From assembly GCA_036245525.1 (NCBI GenBank), contig BTPG01000007.1, positions 163,498,894 through 163,562,893 on the forward strand: a stretch of DNA of 64,000 bases, written 5' to 3'. Positions 12,076 through 23,750 of the stretch are shown piece after piece (position 1 is the first letter of the stretch; each line of letters opens with the position of its first letter). The stretch is from Semisulcospira habei (Eukaryota > Mollusca > Gastropoda > Semisulcospiridae). Under the pieces are notes generated by a model. The model worked only from the letters and a program-made list of their open reading frames with translations, made no database searches and was not told where the DNA came from. The translations under genes and the position numbers were made by a program.

Positions 12076-12125
12076 CGGTGCCTAGCCCCTCCGATCATTT
12101 TGAGATTGGATGTCTCATTGAAGAG

Positions 12126-12245
12126 TGAACTCATTCTACCCCAACACCGAAATCCTTAAATTTTGCACCTGTCCTAGGACTGCATTGCAGTGCAGGACAC
12201 AGATCGACCATGATAGTTCAAGGGTGATGGGGTAGAATGAGTTAA
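12126..12245 (+). repeat. TTAA MITE (family M1), half-length copy
   Basis: Begins AACTCATTCTACCCCAACAC and ends GGTAGAATGAGTTAA, with CGACCATGATAGTTCAAGGG inside. The second arm of the palindrome is mostly deleted. Confidence 0.75.
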
Positions 12246-13429
12246 ATGACCGTTTATAGGAAGTCGGTTGACCCACATTATTTTCATTATATTCACTTGC
12301 AGTTTTGGATATGGCCGGATTTGGAGAAAGACATTGGATGAGTTTGTTAGCCAGCTTTGTATCTTTTGAACCTTTTCAGTAAAAAATAATTCTATGAAGA
12401 AACATTTTTTTTAAAAGTAAAAAATCGAATTGTGGGGCCGGGTGCACAACAGCCTTCTAACTCCTAAAAAAGTGTTAAAAGTGAAAAAATTACAAACGTT
12501 TTGTAAAAATCGTGTTTAGCGCACTACGATGCGGTGCACGGACGTTTTAACGCTGTTTTAGCGACGATTTTCGCTTGTAACTTTAGAAGTGCTCGGAGCT
12601 ATTCTAAACGCGCTAAAACGCTTTTAAAACTGAATGGACGCTGAAAGGGCGCCATTTTGAATATGCCGCTTCATTCAATTCGGCAACATCAGCAAAGAAA
12701 AGAGAGATCGTTGCATCCTGTGACGGAATACAACGACGAACAACATCGGTTTCAGTGTTTGGGATTTACTGAGAAGCGATGAAAAGCCTTAGGAAGTGAA
12801 ATATTGTCAGAGAGATAGGCGGAGGTCAGCCGGCGTAACACAATCTGACTTTGTATATAATTATAATTAGCTTGATTACCATCAATGCCACAATAGTGCC
12901 GTCGGTAAGGCACGCGCTCAGAAATGTCACTGGCGTGGTTCGAGCCACAACCTTTCCGGTTTTCTTTTATTTTTTATTTGTTGTTATTGTGCTGCGTGTA
13001 TTTAATTATTTCCCTATTCCTTCAGCAGGACTGCTTCCTCTGACGAGGAATTTTTCTTTTTAATTTTTTTTGGGTGTGTGGAAATAGTCTCCACCAGACT
13101 TGGAGAAGCCATCTTGGAATGAAACTGACGTGTTTTGACGCAATAAAGTTAATTGACGTTAGTTCTTCTTTTTGTACGAACTTTCAGTTCGTCAGCTATT
13201 GTTTCACGTCATACCTTCCGTTGCATCATTATCAGAAACAATAAGCTGCAAATTGTGTATTTGTTTGTACTCAATCATATTCTAAACATGTCTAAATATT
13301 AATAAATTGTGGTGTAACTGTCTTTGCTAATCGTGTTTCTTTTTTCATTGGGATTTTCTCTCCATACTGGTGATTATAAATCTTTACTGTGAATGAACTT
13401 TTCAAGGAACCCCCTTTCAGTCTATTTGT

Positions 13430-13441
13430 ATATCGGTGACG
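13430..13441 (+). repeat. Target-site duplication of LINE-A, left
   Basis: ATATCGGTGACG is repeated exactly at 17488-17499. Confidence 0.88.
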
Positions 13442-13550
13442 GGGAAATGGCGCAGTGGTTAAGGCGTCTGCCTCCAATGCCAAAGGTGCTAGGTTCGATA
13501 CCGGGTTCCGGCGTTGGATTTTTCTCCTCTGGTAAGTGTCACCATCTGGG
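13442..13550 (+). promoter_or_regulatory. tRNA-like head with A and B boxes at the 5' end of LINE-A
   Basis: TGGCGCAGTGGTTAAGG (A box) and GGTTCGATACC (B box) are followed by a TTTTTCTCCTCTGGTAAGTG segment shared with the S1 SINEs. The match stops after GTGTCACC. Because it lies inside the LINE-A duplication, it moved with the LINE. Confidence 0.8.
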
Positions 13551-14220
13551 CAGTGGGCAGATGTTCACATCTGCACGGGACATAGACGACCCCGGACCCC
13601 ACGAGTCCCCTGCTGCCTTGCAGGCCTGGCCGCTTGGCTGCGGAAAGGCTAAGGGAGGAAACCCCTGACATCAAAGCCCCCGTGTCTCCGGGGAAGGCTT
13701 TTGGGCCAGAGACTAAGACAAGGACAGTCTGATATAAAACCTACGACCTGAGGACCTCGATGCCACCGTCCCAGCTTGCTAGGCCATGGCAAACGAACCA
13801 AGGGTTTAAAGGGTGGGGCCAGTACTGCGCACACTGCACTCCACCAAAAAGCTCCACCGCGCAGACTTTAGGAAACGCCCAGGGACTATGACACTGAACT
13901 TTCCAAGTCCTGTAGCGATGGGCAAGGGGCAAAACGGCAGGTGAAAGATGTCACTGGAAGCCGCAGTCTCAAACCTGCATGCAGGCGGTTTAGGATATTG
14001 GTCGCCTGATGTTGACCTGGGGATGACAACGTCACTCGGCACACCCTGAACGACCAAGCAGCCTTCTCTAGGGACAGCACTGCTTGCTCCACACGGAGAG
14101 GGGCCTAGAAAAGGTGGCCTAACCAAAGCTCATCCCCTCGTAACCCCAGTTGGCTAGCCGCGGTCAACGGGCATCTTCTCATGCGGTCAGAAAACAAGAA
14201 AAAACAACGGATCCACTCTC

Positions 14221-17200
14221 ATGACGACCACGACCGGACTCAACGTAGCATGCTGGAACATCCGAACCATGCTCGACACAGCAGACAGCGGACGCCCTGA
14301 GCGTCGCTCCGCCCTCATTGCCCATGAATTGCGGAGGTTAAACATCGACATCGCCGCGCTCAGCGAAGTACGCCTCCCGGAGGAAGGCAGCCTCCAAGAA
14401 CTTGGCGCTGGGTACACCCTCTACTGGTCAGGCAGGCCTGCATCAGAAAGACGGCTCTCAGGCGTGGGCTTCATGGTGAAGACCCCCATTGCGACTAAGC
14501 TGGAAAACCTACCAACGGGTCACTCCGACCGCATCATGTCCATGCGCCTCCCACTGAGACACCAGCAATACGTCACCCTTCTCAGTGTGTACTCCCCAAC
14601 CCTCCTGGCAGAGCCTGCAGAAAAAGACAAGTTCTACTCTGACCTGCGCAGCCTCCTGCAGAGCACCCCTGCAGACGACAAAGTCATCATCCTTGGCGAC
14701 TTCAACGCCAGAGTGGGCCAAGACTCTGAAGCCTGGAAAGGAGTCCTCGGCAAGCATGGCGTTGGGAACTGCAATGACAATGGTCGCCTACTGTTGGAGC
14801 TCTGTGCAGAGCAGCAACTTGTCATCACCAACACTACTTTCCAGCAAAAGGACAGTCGAAAGACCACCTGGATGCATCCTCGCTCCAAGCACTGGCACCT
14901 TATCGACTATGTCCTAGTGCGTCAGAGGGACCGCAGTGACGTCCTCCTCACCAGAGTGATGCCCAGCGCAGAGTGCCACACTGACCACCGCCTTGTTCGC
15001 TGCAAACTCAGGCTCCGCCTCAAGCTGAAACCCAAGAAAGGGAGCCCCCCCCCCCCCCCCCCCAAGAAAAAGCTTGATGTTGCCAGCCTTCAGCGTGACG
15101 ACAAGAAAGCTGCCATTCAGGCCGATTTACAGCGCATGCTCAAAGACACAGTTGATCCAGCAGACTCCTCCCCTGAAACACTCTGGGAACAACTGAAAAC
15201 TGCTATTGTAAAATCTTCTGTGGAAGTCTTGGGCTTTGCTAGAAAGAGGAACAAAGACTGGTTTGACGAAAACGACGTAGAGATCCAGGAACTTCTAGCA
15301 AAAAAAAGAGCCGCCCACCAGGCCCACCTAGCCCAGCCTTCCTGCCCTGTGAAGAAGTCTGCCTTCCGCCTCATCTGCAGCAGTCTCCAGCTCAAGCTTA
15401 GAGAACTCCAGAACGAGTGGTGATCCAGAGTCGCACAGAGGACCCAGCTCTGCGCTGACAACGGTGACTACAGGGGCTTCTACGAAGCACTGAAAGCAGT
15501 GTATGGCCCTAGGCACCTGGTACAAAGTCCTCTGCGAAGCGCTGATGGACAGGCACTCCTCACAGATAATACCTCCATCTTGAACCGCTGGTCGGAATAC
15601 TTTCAGGACCTCTTCGACGCTGAGCGCACTGTTCAAGAAACAGTCATCCTCCAAATCCCACACCTTCCACTAAAGGTTGAATTGGACGAACCGCCCACCG
15701 CCGAAGAGACCCTCACAGCCATCCACCAGCTCAAGAGTGGCAAAGCAGCAGGCATTGACGGAATCCCGCCAGAGATATGGAAACATGGAGGCCCAGCACT
15801 GCACAACAAGCTCCACGACCTCTTTCTCTGCTGCTGGGAAAAAGGAACACTACCAAAGGATCTCCGTGATGCAGTCATCATCACCCTGTACAAGAACAAA
15901 GGAGAGAAGTCTGCCTGCTCTAATTATCGTGGAATTACCCTGCTGTCCATTGCCGGGAAAATTCTCGCAAGGTTGCTCCTGAATCGGCTGGTGCCTGCCA
16001 TCGCTGAAGACCACCTCCCAGAGGGCCAGTGTGGCTTCAGAGCCAACAGGAGTACCACCGACATGGTCTTTGTGCTGAGACAGCTTCAGGAGAAGTGCCG
16101 CGAGCAGAACAAAGGGCTGTACGTAACGTTTGTCGACCTAACAAAAGCGTTTGACACTGTGAGCAGGCAAGGTATGTGGCAGATCCTGGAGCGACTAGGC
16201 TGTGCCCCAAAGTTCCTCAACATGATCGTCCAGCTCCACGAGGACCAGCAAGGCCAGGTCAGACTAAACGGTGACCTCTCAGAACCATTCCCCATTCGCA
16301 ACGGCGTGAAGCAAGGCTGCGTGCTGGCACCGACCCTCTTCACCATTTTCTTCAGCATGATGTTGAAGCAGGCCACAGTGGACCTCGACGATGACGACGC
16401 AGTGTACATCAGGTATCGTCTCGATGGCAGCCTGTTCAACCTCAGACGACTGCAGGCCCACACGAAAACCCTAGACCAACTGATTCGTGAGCTGCTCTTT
16501 GCTGATGACGCTGCCCTCGTTGCACACACAGAGAGAGCCTTGCAGCGCATTACGTCCTGCTTCGCAGATGCCGCCCAGCTCTTTGGACTTGAGGTCAGTC
16601 TGAAAAAGACAGAGGTCTTTCATCAGCCAGCACCCAAGGAAGAGCATCGCCCTCCCCACATCACCATCGGCGAGTCCGAACTGAAGTCTGTACACCAGTT
16701 TACCTACCTCGGCTGCATCATCACGTCAGACCCCAAGCTGGACAAAGAGCTGGACAACAGGCTGGCAAAAGCGAACAGTGCTTTCGGGCGACTATTCAAG
16801 CGGGTGTGGCACAATCAACAGCTGAAAAAATGCACCAAGATCAGCGTGTACAGAGCTGTCGTCCTCACCACCCTGCTGTACGGTTCCGAGTCCTGGGTCC
16901 TCTACCGCAGCCAACTACGACTCCTCGAACGCTTTCACCAGCGCTGCCTGCGTACCATCCTCAGCATTCACTGGAGTGACTATGTCACCAACGTCGAGGT
17001 CCTTGAACAGGCGGAAACTTTGAGCATCGAGGCTTTGCTGCTGCGGACACAGCTTCGTTGGGCGGGGCACGTCTCCAGGATGGAGGATCATCGCCTACCC
17101 AAGATCACTCTGTTCGGCGAGCTCGCCACTGGACACCGAGACAGAGGGGCACCAAAGAAGAGATACAAAGACGGTCTCAAGAAGTCACTTAGTGCCTGCC

Positions 17201-17460
17201 AAATCGACCACCGCCAGTGGTCTTCGCTTGCTGTGGACCGTGACACCTGGCGCTCCACCATTCACAAGGCAGCCGTCTCCTTTGAGGACTCTCGCAGAGC
17301 TAACCTCAAGGACAAGCGGCTCAGGAGAAAAAACAGATTTGTCGTAACTCAGAACCCTGACCAGACCTTCCCCTGCAGCCACTGCGGTCGAACCTGCCTG
17401 TCCCGGATTGGCCTCCGCAGTCACGAAAATGCCTGCAGACGCCGTGGGCAACCCCTATAG
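14221..17460 (+). pseudogene. LINE-A ORF: endonuclease / reverse transcriptase, one nonsense codon
   Basis: A single frame of 1079 codons broken only by TGA at 15421-15423, where the context suggests an original TGG. Endonuclease: ACWNIRT, ALSEVR, IILGDFNARVG, HLIDYVLV and TDHRLV. RT: GKAAGIDGIPPEIW, YRGITLLSIAGKILAR, QCGFRANRSTTDM, FVDLTKAFDTV, NGVKQGCVLAPTLF and LLFADDAALVAH (FADD at 16498-16509). The C-terminus has FPCSHCGRTC, then SRIGLRSHENAC, a C2H2-like knuckle. A 19-base C run (15045-15063) encodes prolines in frame. Confidence 0.93.
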
Positions 17461-17487
17461 AATCTTCGTTCGCGAAGTCAAGCCATG
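17461..17487 (+). terminator. LINE-A 3'-terminal hairpin
   Basis: CTTCG-TTCG-CGAAG forms a 5-bp stem with a TTCG loop immediately after the stop codon. It is conserved in all three LINE-A copies and is a plausible recognition element for the reverse transcriptase. Confidence 0.6.
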
Positions 17488-17699
17488 ATATCGGTGACGT
17501 AGTGCGGTAGATAATTGTTAGCTAAAACGTTAACTTTTTTTAGAAACGTGTCATGCACCAGTTTTAAAAGTGTTTTAAAACCTCTGTTAACTAAAACGAT
17601 TTTAACTTTAAAATGCTTTAAATTTAGAAAGTTGTTGTGCACCCGGCCCCTGGAGAAAATCAGACAGTGACGGTGACGTAGAAGCAACAATTTCGTCAT

Positions 17700-18170
17700 C
17701 ACACAGACATCGACGCATCCAGTATGTACAGCCTGCTCAGACAACGCAGACTGCGCTGGCTCGGCCACGTTCATCGAATGGAGGATGGCCGCATCCCAAA
17801 AGACATCCTCTACGGAGAACTAGCAGCTTGGAGAAGAAACACTGGTCGCCCCAAGCCACGATTTCTAGATGTCTGCAAGAGGGACATGAGAGCACTGAAC
17901 ATTGACACTGGGTCCTGGGAACGCCTTGCGGATGACCGTGCAAAAAGTGGAGAAGTACCCTCCACCAACACCTCAAGTCAGGAGAAGAGAAGATGTCGAA
18001 AGCAGCAGCAGACAAGCGGGCACGCAGAAAGGAGTGCAACAACTCCATCAGACCAGCTACCACGTACATTTGTGACCTTTGCAGCAGGGACTGCCACTCC
18101 CGCATTGGCCTCTACAGTCACAAAAGATGCTGCTTCAAATCCAGCTGAGCAGGCAATCAGATCAGAACAA
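17700..18170 (+). mobile_element. LINE fragment, RT C-terminal end (third related family)
   Basis: Encodes LLRQRRLRWLGHVHRMEDGR, then GRPKPRFLDVCKRD. In another frame it encodes ICDLCSRDC followed by HSRIGLYSHKR, the same C2H2-like ending as LINE-A but a different sequence. Frameshifted. Confidence 0.75.
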
Positions 18171-18224
18171 CTTGGATGCATTATCTATGGTCGATTCAGA
18201 CCGACTGAGGCCCATAATTTCCTA

Positions 18225-18560
18225 AGCTCATGTGATCCTTGACCTTTCGATGGATCAACCAAATTAGTGTGCACAGAAAGGTCTTCTTTGTATCACGCTT
18301 GGGTTTGAAGTTGTGAATAGTATTTGAGAAAAAATGAATTATGTCAAAATATAGCTATTTTGACCTATTTCCTGATCCATTGTGATCTTGACCTTTGTGA
18401 AAGGTCACTCAAATTGGTATGTTTAGAAAGGTCTTGCCATAAAGTATATTTGGGCTACTTTTGAAGACTGTGACTTGAATAGTATCCGAGAAAATGCCAA
18501 CGTTCTAGAGACGACGGACGGACGACCACTGGTCCAGAATATAAACTCACTTCTGCTTGG
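18225..18560 (+). repeat. R130 dispersed repeat, 2-3 units
   Basis: Units of roughly 130 bp carry TGACCTATTTCCTGATCC, a TTGACCTTT word, AGTGTGCACAGAAAGGTCTT and GTTTGAAGTTGTGAATAGT. It ends in the conserved GAAAATGCCAACG terminus. Confidence 0.7.
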
Positions 18561-18734
18561 CATGTGAGCCAGAAACGATGATCAGTTGTCTGTGGGTCGC
18601 TACCTAATCATCTGACAAACGACAATCAGTTGTAATGACGGTACACATGTCTGTAATTATCACAATTCAAACCAAAACACAACTGAAGCGATTTTCGCAG
18701 AAATAACCTGCAAATGACTTTACTACTACTAATA

Positions 18735-21185
18735 ATAATATCCCAACGCCAACGACAGAGGCTTAAGGCTCCTGAAATTTGCCAGCTCAAATGATCTAAA
18801 GCTGATGAACACGTTTGGCCCACACAAAGCATCCAGAAGGTGGACATGGCACAGCCCGAACGGAGAGCACCATAATCAAATTGACTACATCATTGTGAAA
18901 AGACGCTTCCAAACCAGTGTGAACATTGCCAAGACAAGAAGTTTTCATGGAGCAGACATTGGAAGTGACACTATGACTTAGTGATGATGACCTTCCGACT
19001 TCGCCTAAAGAAGGTCAACAAGGTCCCACCAGAATCAAGTTTGACCTCGAGAAGCTGAAAGACCCAGAGGTAGCGGAAGCCTTCCAGGCAAAGATAGGAG
19101 GAAAATTCGCACCACTGATACTTCTAGGTGCAGAAGACACGGACGTGGACACACTGATCGACACATTTAACACTGTTGTAACCCAAACAGCCAGTGAGAT
19201 CCTTGGCAAACACCGAAAAGCAAAGAAACCTTGGGTTACAGCTGACATCTTTGTTCTATGTGACAAGCGTCGAGAATTAAAGAAAAAGAAATCAGAGGTA
19301 GAAGGAGCTAAACAATACAGGGAAATTAGTCAGGATATCAAGAAAGGCATGAAAAAGGCAAAGAATAAGTGGATTGAAGATCAGTGTAAACACATAGAAG
19401 AATCTCTGAACAAAAATAATAGCAAAAAAGCATACCAGCCGGTTAAAGACCTGACCAGTGTAAAACAAGGACGCTCCTCTATCATTCAAGATAGGGAAGG
19501 GAACTGTCTTACGGAAGACCAAGACATACTGAAGAGATGGACAGAGTACTGCTCAGATTTGTACAACCACCGAGCTACAGGGGACCCAGGCATACTTGTC
19601 AACCCACCCGTGACCAACAATGGCAACTATCCCATCCTCCGAGAAGAAGTAGAGGCTGCAGTGAAGTCGCTGAAAAAAGGGAAGGCAGCAGGAGCAGACA
19701 ACATCCCTGCAGAGCTAGTCCAAGAAGGGGGAGAAGATATCATAAGCGCCTTACTAACAATCTGCAATAAGGTCTGGCAGTCAGGGGATTGGCCCACACC
19801 ATGGACCCAGTCACTTATAATAACTCTCCCCAAAAAGGCAACTTACATCAATGCCAGAATTATCGCACGATCAGTCTTATATGTCACCCAAGCAAAGTCA
19901 TGTTAAAGATCCTGCTGAACAGGCTGAAGCCACAGTCAGAGGAAATCATAGCTGAGGAACAGGCAGGCTTCAGACCAGGGTGCAGCACAACTGAGCAGAT
20001 CTTCAACCTTAAAGTTCTATGTGAGAGGTACCTCCAGCACCAGCAAGATCTCTATCTTGTCTTTGTGGATTTTAAGAAAGCGTTTGACAGGGTGTGGCAT
20101 GCAGCCCTTTGGTCCACAATGAAGCTATACAACATCAATGCCTACCTGATCAAAGTCATAGCAAACCTTTACAACACGGCCACTAGCGCAGTCTGCTTTA
20201 ACGGCAAAATAGGAAACTGGTTTAGGACTACAGTCGGGCGGAGTCAGACAAGGCTGCTTGCTCTCACCTACTCTTTTCAACATCTTCCTGGAAAGAATCA
20301 TGACAGACGCTCTGAAAGATCATGAAGGATCTGTCAGTATTGGAGGCAGAACAATCACGAACTTGCGCTTTGCGGACGACATTGATGGTCTTGCAGGAAC
20401 AGAGAAGGAGCTAGCTCAGCTGGTGGAAAAGCTGGACAGTACAGCCATTGCGTATGGGATGGAAATCAGTGCAGAGAAGACCAAAGAAGAGAAGTGCAGA
20501 GAAGACCAAACTGATGACCAATAACACCAGTGGCATTGGCACTGACGTCATGATTTAAAGCCAAAAACTGGAAACCGTTAATAAATTTAAATACTTAGGA
20601 GCCATTGTGACAAATGAGGGATCAAAACCAGAAATACTGTCCAGGATTGCGCAGGCAACAACAGCACTGACAAGATTGAAGACCATATGGAAGGACAGAA
20701 AGATCACACTCTGCTCCTAGATCAGACTGATGCGCTCCTTAGTCATCTCAGTGTTTTTGTATGCCTGCGAGTCATGGACCCTCACAGCAGACCTTGAAAG
20801 GAGGATACAAGCCACTGAAATGAGATGTTTTCGAAGGCTGCTTGGCATTTCATACAGAGATCACATCACGAACGTAGAAGTGGGAAGTAGAATCAGGCAA
20901 GCCATCGGGTCCTATGAAGACCTATTAGCCATTGTGAAGAAACGCAAACTGAAATGGTATGGGCATGTCACGCGTTCAGGAGGGCTTGCCAAAACAATCC
21001 TGCAAGGCACTGTGCAAGGAGGACGAAGGAGAGGAAGACAGAGGAAAAGATGGGAGGACAATATCTCAGAGTGGACAGGACTGAAGCTGGGCGATACACT
21101 AAGAATGGCAGAGAACAGAGAGGAATGGAGGGAGCTGGTTGCCAAGTCATCAGTGGTGCCCCAACGGTCGGCAAGACTACGGGAT
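18735..21185 (+). mobile_element. RTE-like LINE, 5'-truncated and decayed
   Basis: Starts in the endonuclease end (NANDRGLRLLKFA, then WTWHSPNG and NQIDYIIVKRR). RT follows in shifting frames: GKAAGADNIPAELVQEGG, EQAGFRPGCSTTEQ, FVDFKKAFDRVWH and LRFADDIDGLAG. The C-terminal YACESWTLTAD and WYGHVTRSGG segments follow. At least three frame breaks occur. It ends directly in a GATA array, as RTE elements end in short tandem repeats. Confidence 0.9.
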
Positions 21186-21502
<317 letters not shown>

Positions 21503-21799
21503 ATATAGAATGGCATATTCATGGCTCTCAATTTGATCACGTGGCCTGCACAACAATACCACTGTTGTGAAAAATGTAGGCCAGTGGCGAGGCAAATCGG
21601 CAGTATAAGTAATCAATTCGCCGATTTTCAAAATCGTCAAACATTCAAGTTGAAATCTCAATATCCCCTTCTTCTTCTTTTTTGCACAGTATATATTTGT
21701 CTTCAACTTATCAAAACAGTGTTGTTATTCTAAAGCTGAGAAACACTCTACCGTGTGGAATGCAGTTTCTGACGTTTTCTCTGGACTTATTTTACCAAC

Positions 21800-22080
21800 G
21801 ATGCCTGGTACAGGTGGCGTATTTTGTACATAATGCCTGTTACGTGTGACGTACGAGAGTTTGACCGTAATGCCTATTATAAGTGACGTATTTTGCCCGT
21901 AATACCTGTAACAGGTGACGTATCTTGCTCGTAATGTCTGTTAAAGGTGACACTTGTACCCTGTTATGCCTGTTACAAATGACGTATTTAGCCCTTAAAT
22001 GCTGTTACGGGTAACGTATTTAGCCCGTGATGTCTGTTCTATGTGACGCATTTAGCCAGTAATGTCTGTTGCAGGTGACC
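21800..22080 (+). repeat. 32-bp tandem array made from the exon 8 acceptor
   Basis: Units starting near 21801, 21831, 21868, 21899, 21932, 21964, 21996, 22028 and 22060, of the form TAATGCCTGTTACAGGTGAC plus a TATTTAGCCCG spacer. The last unit is the real TGTTGCAG/GTGACC junction. Some copies keep AG/GTGAC. Confidence 0.88.
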
Positions 22081-22335
22081 CACTACCGTTTCTCCATCTC
22101 CTGGACCCGCGTCATGCCGGACGGTACCCGGGCCAGCGTCAACCAGGCCGGCGTCCGTTACTATAACAACCTAATTAACGAACTTCTGGCCAAAAACATC
22201 CAGCCCATGGTCACGTTGTACCACTGGGACCTGCCGCAAGCCCTACAGGGCAAGTATGGCGGCTGGCTGAATGAGTCCATCGTAGCCGACTTTGTTGAGT
22301 ACAGTCGGTTCTGCTTCGAGATATTTGGTGACAGG
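22075..22335 (+). CDS. GH1 exon 8 (D2)
   Basis: Phase 0 to 0. It encodes [18 protein letters not shown], then [14 protein letters not shown] and [15 protein letters not shown] and HWDLP are GH1 hallmarks. The acceptor gttgcag is the last member of a 32-bp tandem array starting near 21800. The donor is gtgagt. Homologous to exons 15 and 23. Confidence 0.92.
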
Positions 22336-22691
22336 GTGAGTTGCAATACAAGTTACTCTATAAGACAATGTATGTGGAGTTTATTGTACATATGAATATG
22401 AGATTCGGGGTACTAACCACTGAATAAATCCATCGTGTAGGATAATCTAGGATACAAATTGCATTCGCCCAAAATCATCCACCACTGCGCATCTCGATTA
22501 CGTCATGTATGTTTCAGCTCGGCCAAAGCTAGACGTAAACACATTCAAAGAAAAAAATCAGTGTATAAGTAGCTGATGGCATGCAAGGTAAACCGGTTGG
22601 TTTGTATTAGTTGTTACTTTAGCCTCAGGTCAACAATGTTAACAATGTTGTATCGTGTGGCTATGAGTCTTCATTTCACTGTTTGTATCAG

Positions 22692-22875
22692 GTGAAAATG
22701 TGGATCACGTTCAACGAGCCTCCCATCATTGCCATAGCGGGATACGGCCAAGGTTTCACCGCCCCCGGTGTGTCGAACCTGGCAGTGAACCAGTACATCG
22801 TGGCCAGACACATCATCCTCTCACACGCCCGGACGTACAAAATGTACAAGGCGCAGTTCGCCGCAGTTCAGAATG
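22692..22875 (+). CDS. GH1 exon 9 (D2, acid/base exon)
   Basis: Phase 0 to 1. It begins VKMWITFNEPP; Glu497 is the acid/base. It continues with GYGQGFTAPGV and YIVARHIILSHARTYKMY. The acceptor is gtatcag and the donor gtgatt. Same 184-nt length as exons 1, 16 and 24. Confidence 0.92.
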
Positions 22876-23175
22876 GTGATTTACTGGTTAACTTTGCTCA
22901 GTGACGGATGTATCGATAGTAGCATCTTTTGTTCACACGGACATATTTTGGATTCGTGGTCTCTGTAATGAATATTTTACACCGTTATTTGTCTTCTTCG
23001 TTTTTCAGTTTATACATTGCTGTCATCGTTTGCAATGTCAGCATTGTAACAATCAGCAGATCCGTAAAGCCAGTCCCCACTGAGACTGGCCTTTCAAAGC
23101 AGAGGTTACCATGTACAGTCAGAACAAACTCACACGACAATCACCCCCTCCCAAGTCAGAACAAACTCACACAAC

Positions 23176-23250
23176 AAGCCCCCCCCCCCACCCCCACCCC
23201 CACCCCCAGTCAGAACAAGTCAAACAACAAGACTCCCCCCCCCACCCCCT
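23176..23250. repeat. C-tract cluster
   Basis: Several runs of five or more C separated by single A (23179-23207) and more near 23235. The minus strand meets the G-quadruplex pattern. Confidence 0.7.
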
Positions 23251-23425
23251 CCCTTTTTTATAGACCAAAACTGCGAACATACATATTTTGAAGTGCCGGT
23301 ACCGAGGAATTTTAGTAACATTCTGTTTCAGCGTAAGTCTGTTATCTTTATAGGTTTCAGTAATATTTCACCTCACAAATTTAGCCGTTTTAGCTTTGTC
23401 TTCATCCAAATATTCATTCATTCAG

Positions 23426-23668
23426 GTCAAGTTGGAATCACAATTAACCAGGGGTGGAGTGAGCCCCTTGACCCTTTCAAGCCAAGCGACATTGACGCGG
23501 CTGAACGGTCGATTGCATTTTATAGCGGACTGTACCTCCATCCCATCCTGCTGAACGGCGACTGGCCGGATGTGGTGAAGGAGCGCGTGGCCAACAGGAG
23601 CAGGGAGCAGGGACTCAGCACGAGCCGCATGCCAGAGTTCACACAGGCCGAGAAACTTGAGATCAAGG
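23426..23668 (+). CDS. GH1 exon 10 (D2)
   Basis: Phase 1 to 1. It encodes GQVGITINQGWSEP, then YLHPILLNGDWPDVVKERV and FTQAEKLEIK. The acceptor is cattcag and the donor gtgaga. The last 35 bases plus donor are repeated downstream with a second in-frame donor at 23735, so an isoform 22 residues longer is possible. Confidence 0.9.
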
Positions 23669-23750
23669 GTGAGAGCAACACATGTGTTTTGGGTTTTTTT
23701 TTTTTCACACAGGCCGAGAAACTGGACAGCAAGGGTAAGAACAACACAGA
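23636..23750 (+). repeat. Duplicated exon 10 end with second in-frame donor
   Basis: TTCACACAGGCCGAGAAACT is repeated 66 bp downstream, followed by AAGG/GTAAGA at 23731-23740. The frame is open between the two donors. Confidence 0.88.

Larger units (their letters stand above)
13442..17487 (+). mobile_element. LINE-A: nearly intact non-LTR retrotransposon with tRNA-like 5' head
   Basis: 4046 bp between 12-bp duplications. In order: a tRNA-like head (13442-13550), about 670 bp of 5' leader, one long frame (14221-17460) with endonuclease, RT and a C2H2-like tail, and a short 3' UTR ending in a TTCG-loop hairpin. The clade is uncertain. The EN and RT resemble proteins often mis-annotated as craniofacial development protein 2. 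Other copies are at 6969-7755 and 57003-57785; LINE-B is a relative. Confidence 0.92.
12434..17650. mobile_element. DNA-transposon-like element with 18-bp TIRs, split by LINE-A
   Basis: GGGGCCGGGTGCACAACA at 12434-12451 is perfectly inverted at 17633-17650, and TTCTAA is also shared after a 3-base gap. Without the 4.0-kb LINE-A the element is about 1.2 kb and shows no transposase, so it is non-autonomous. No clear target duplication is seen. Confidence 0.75.
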
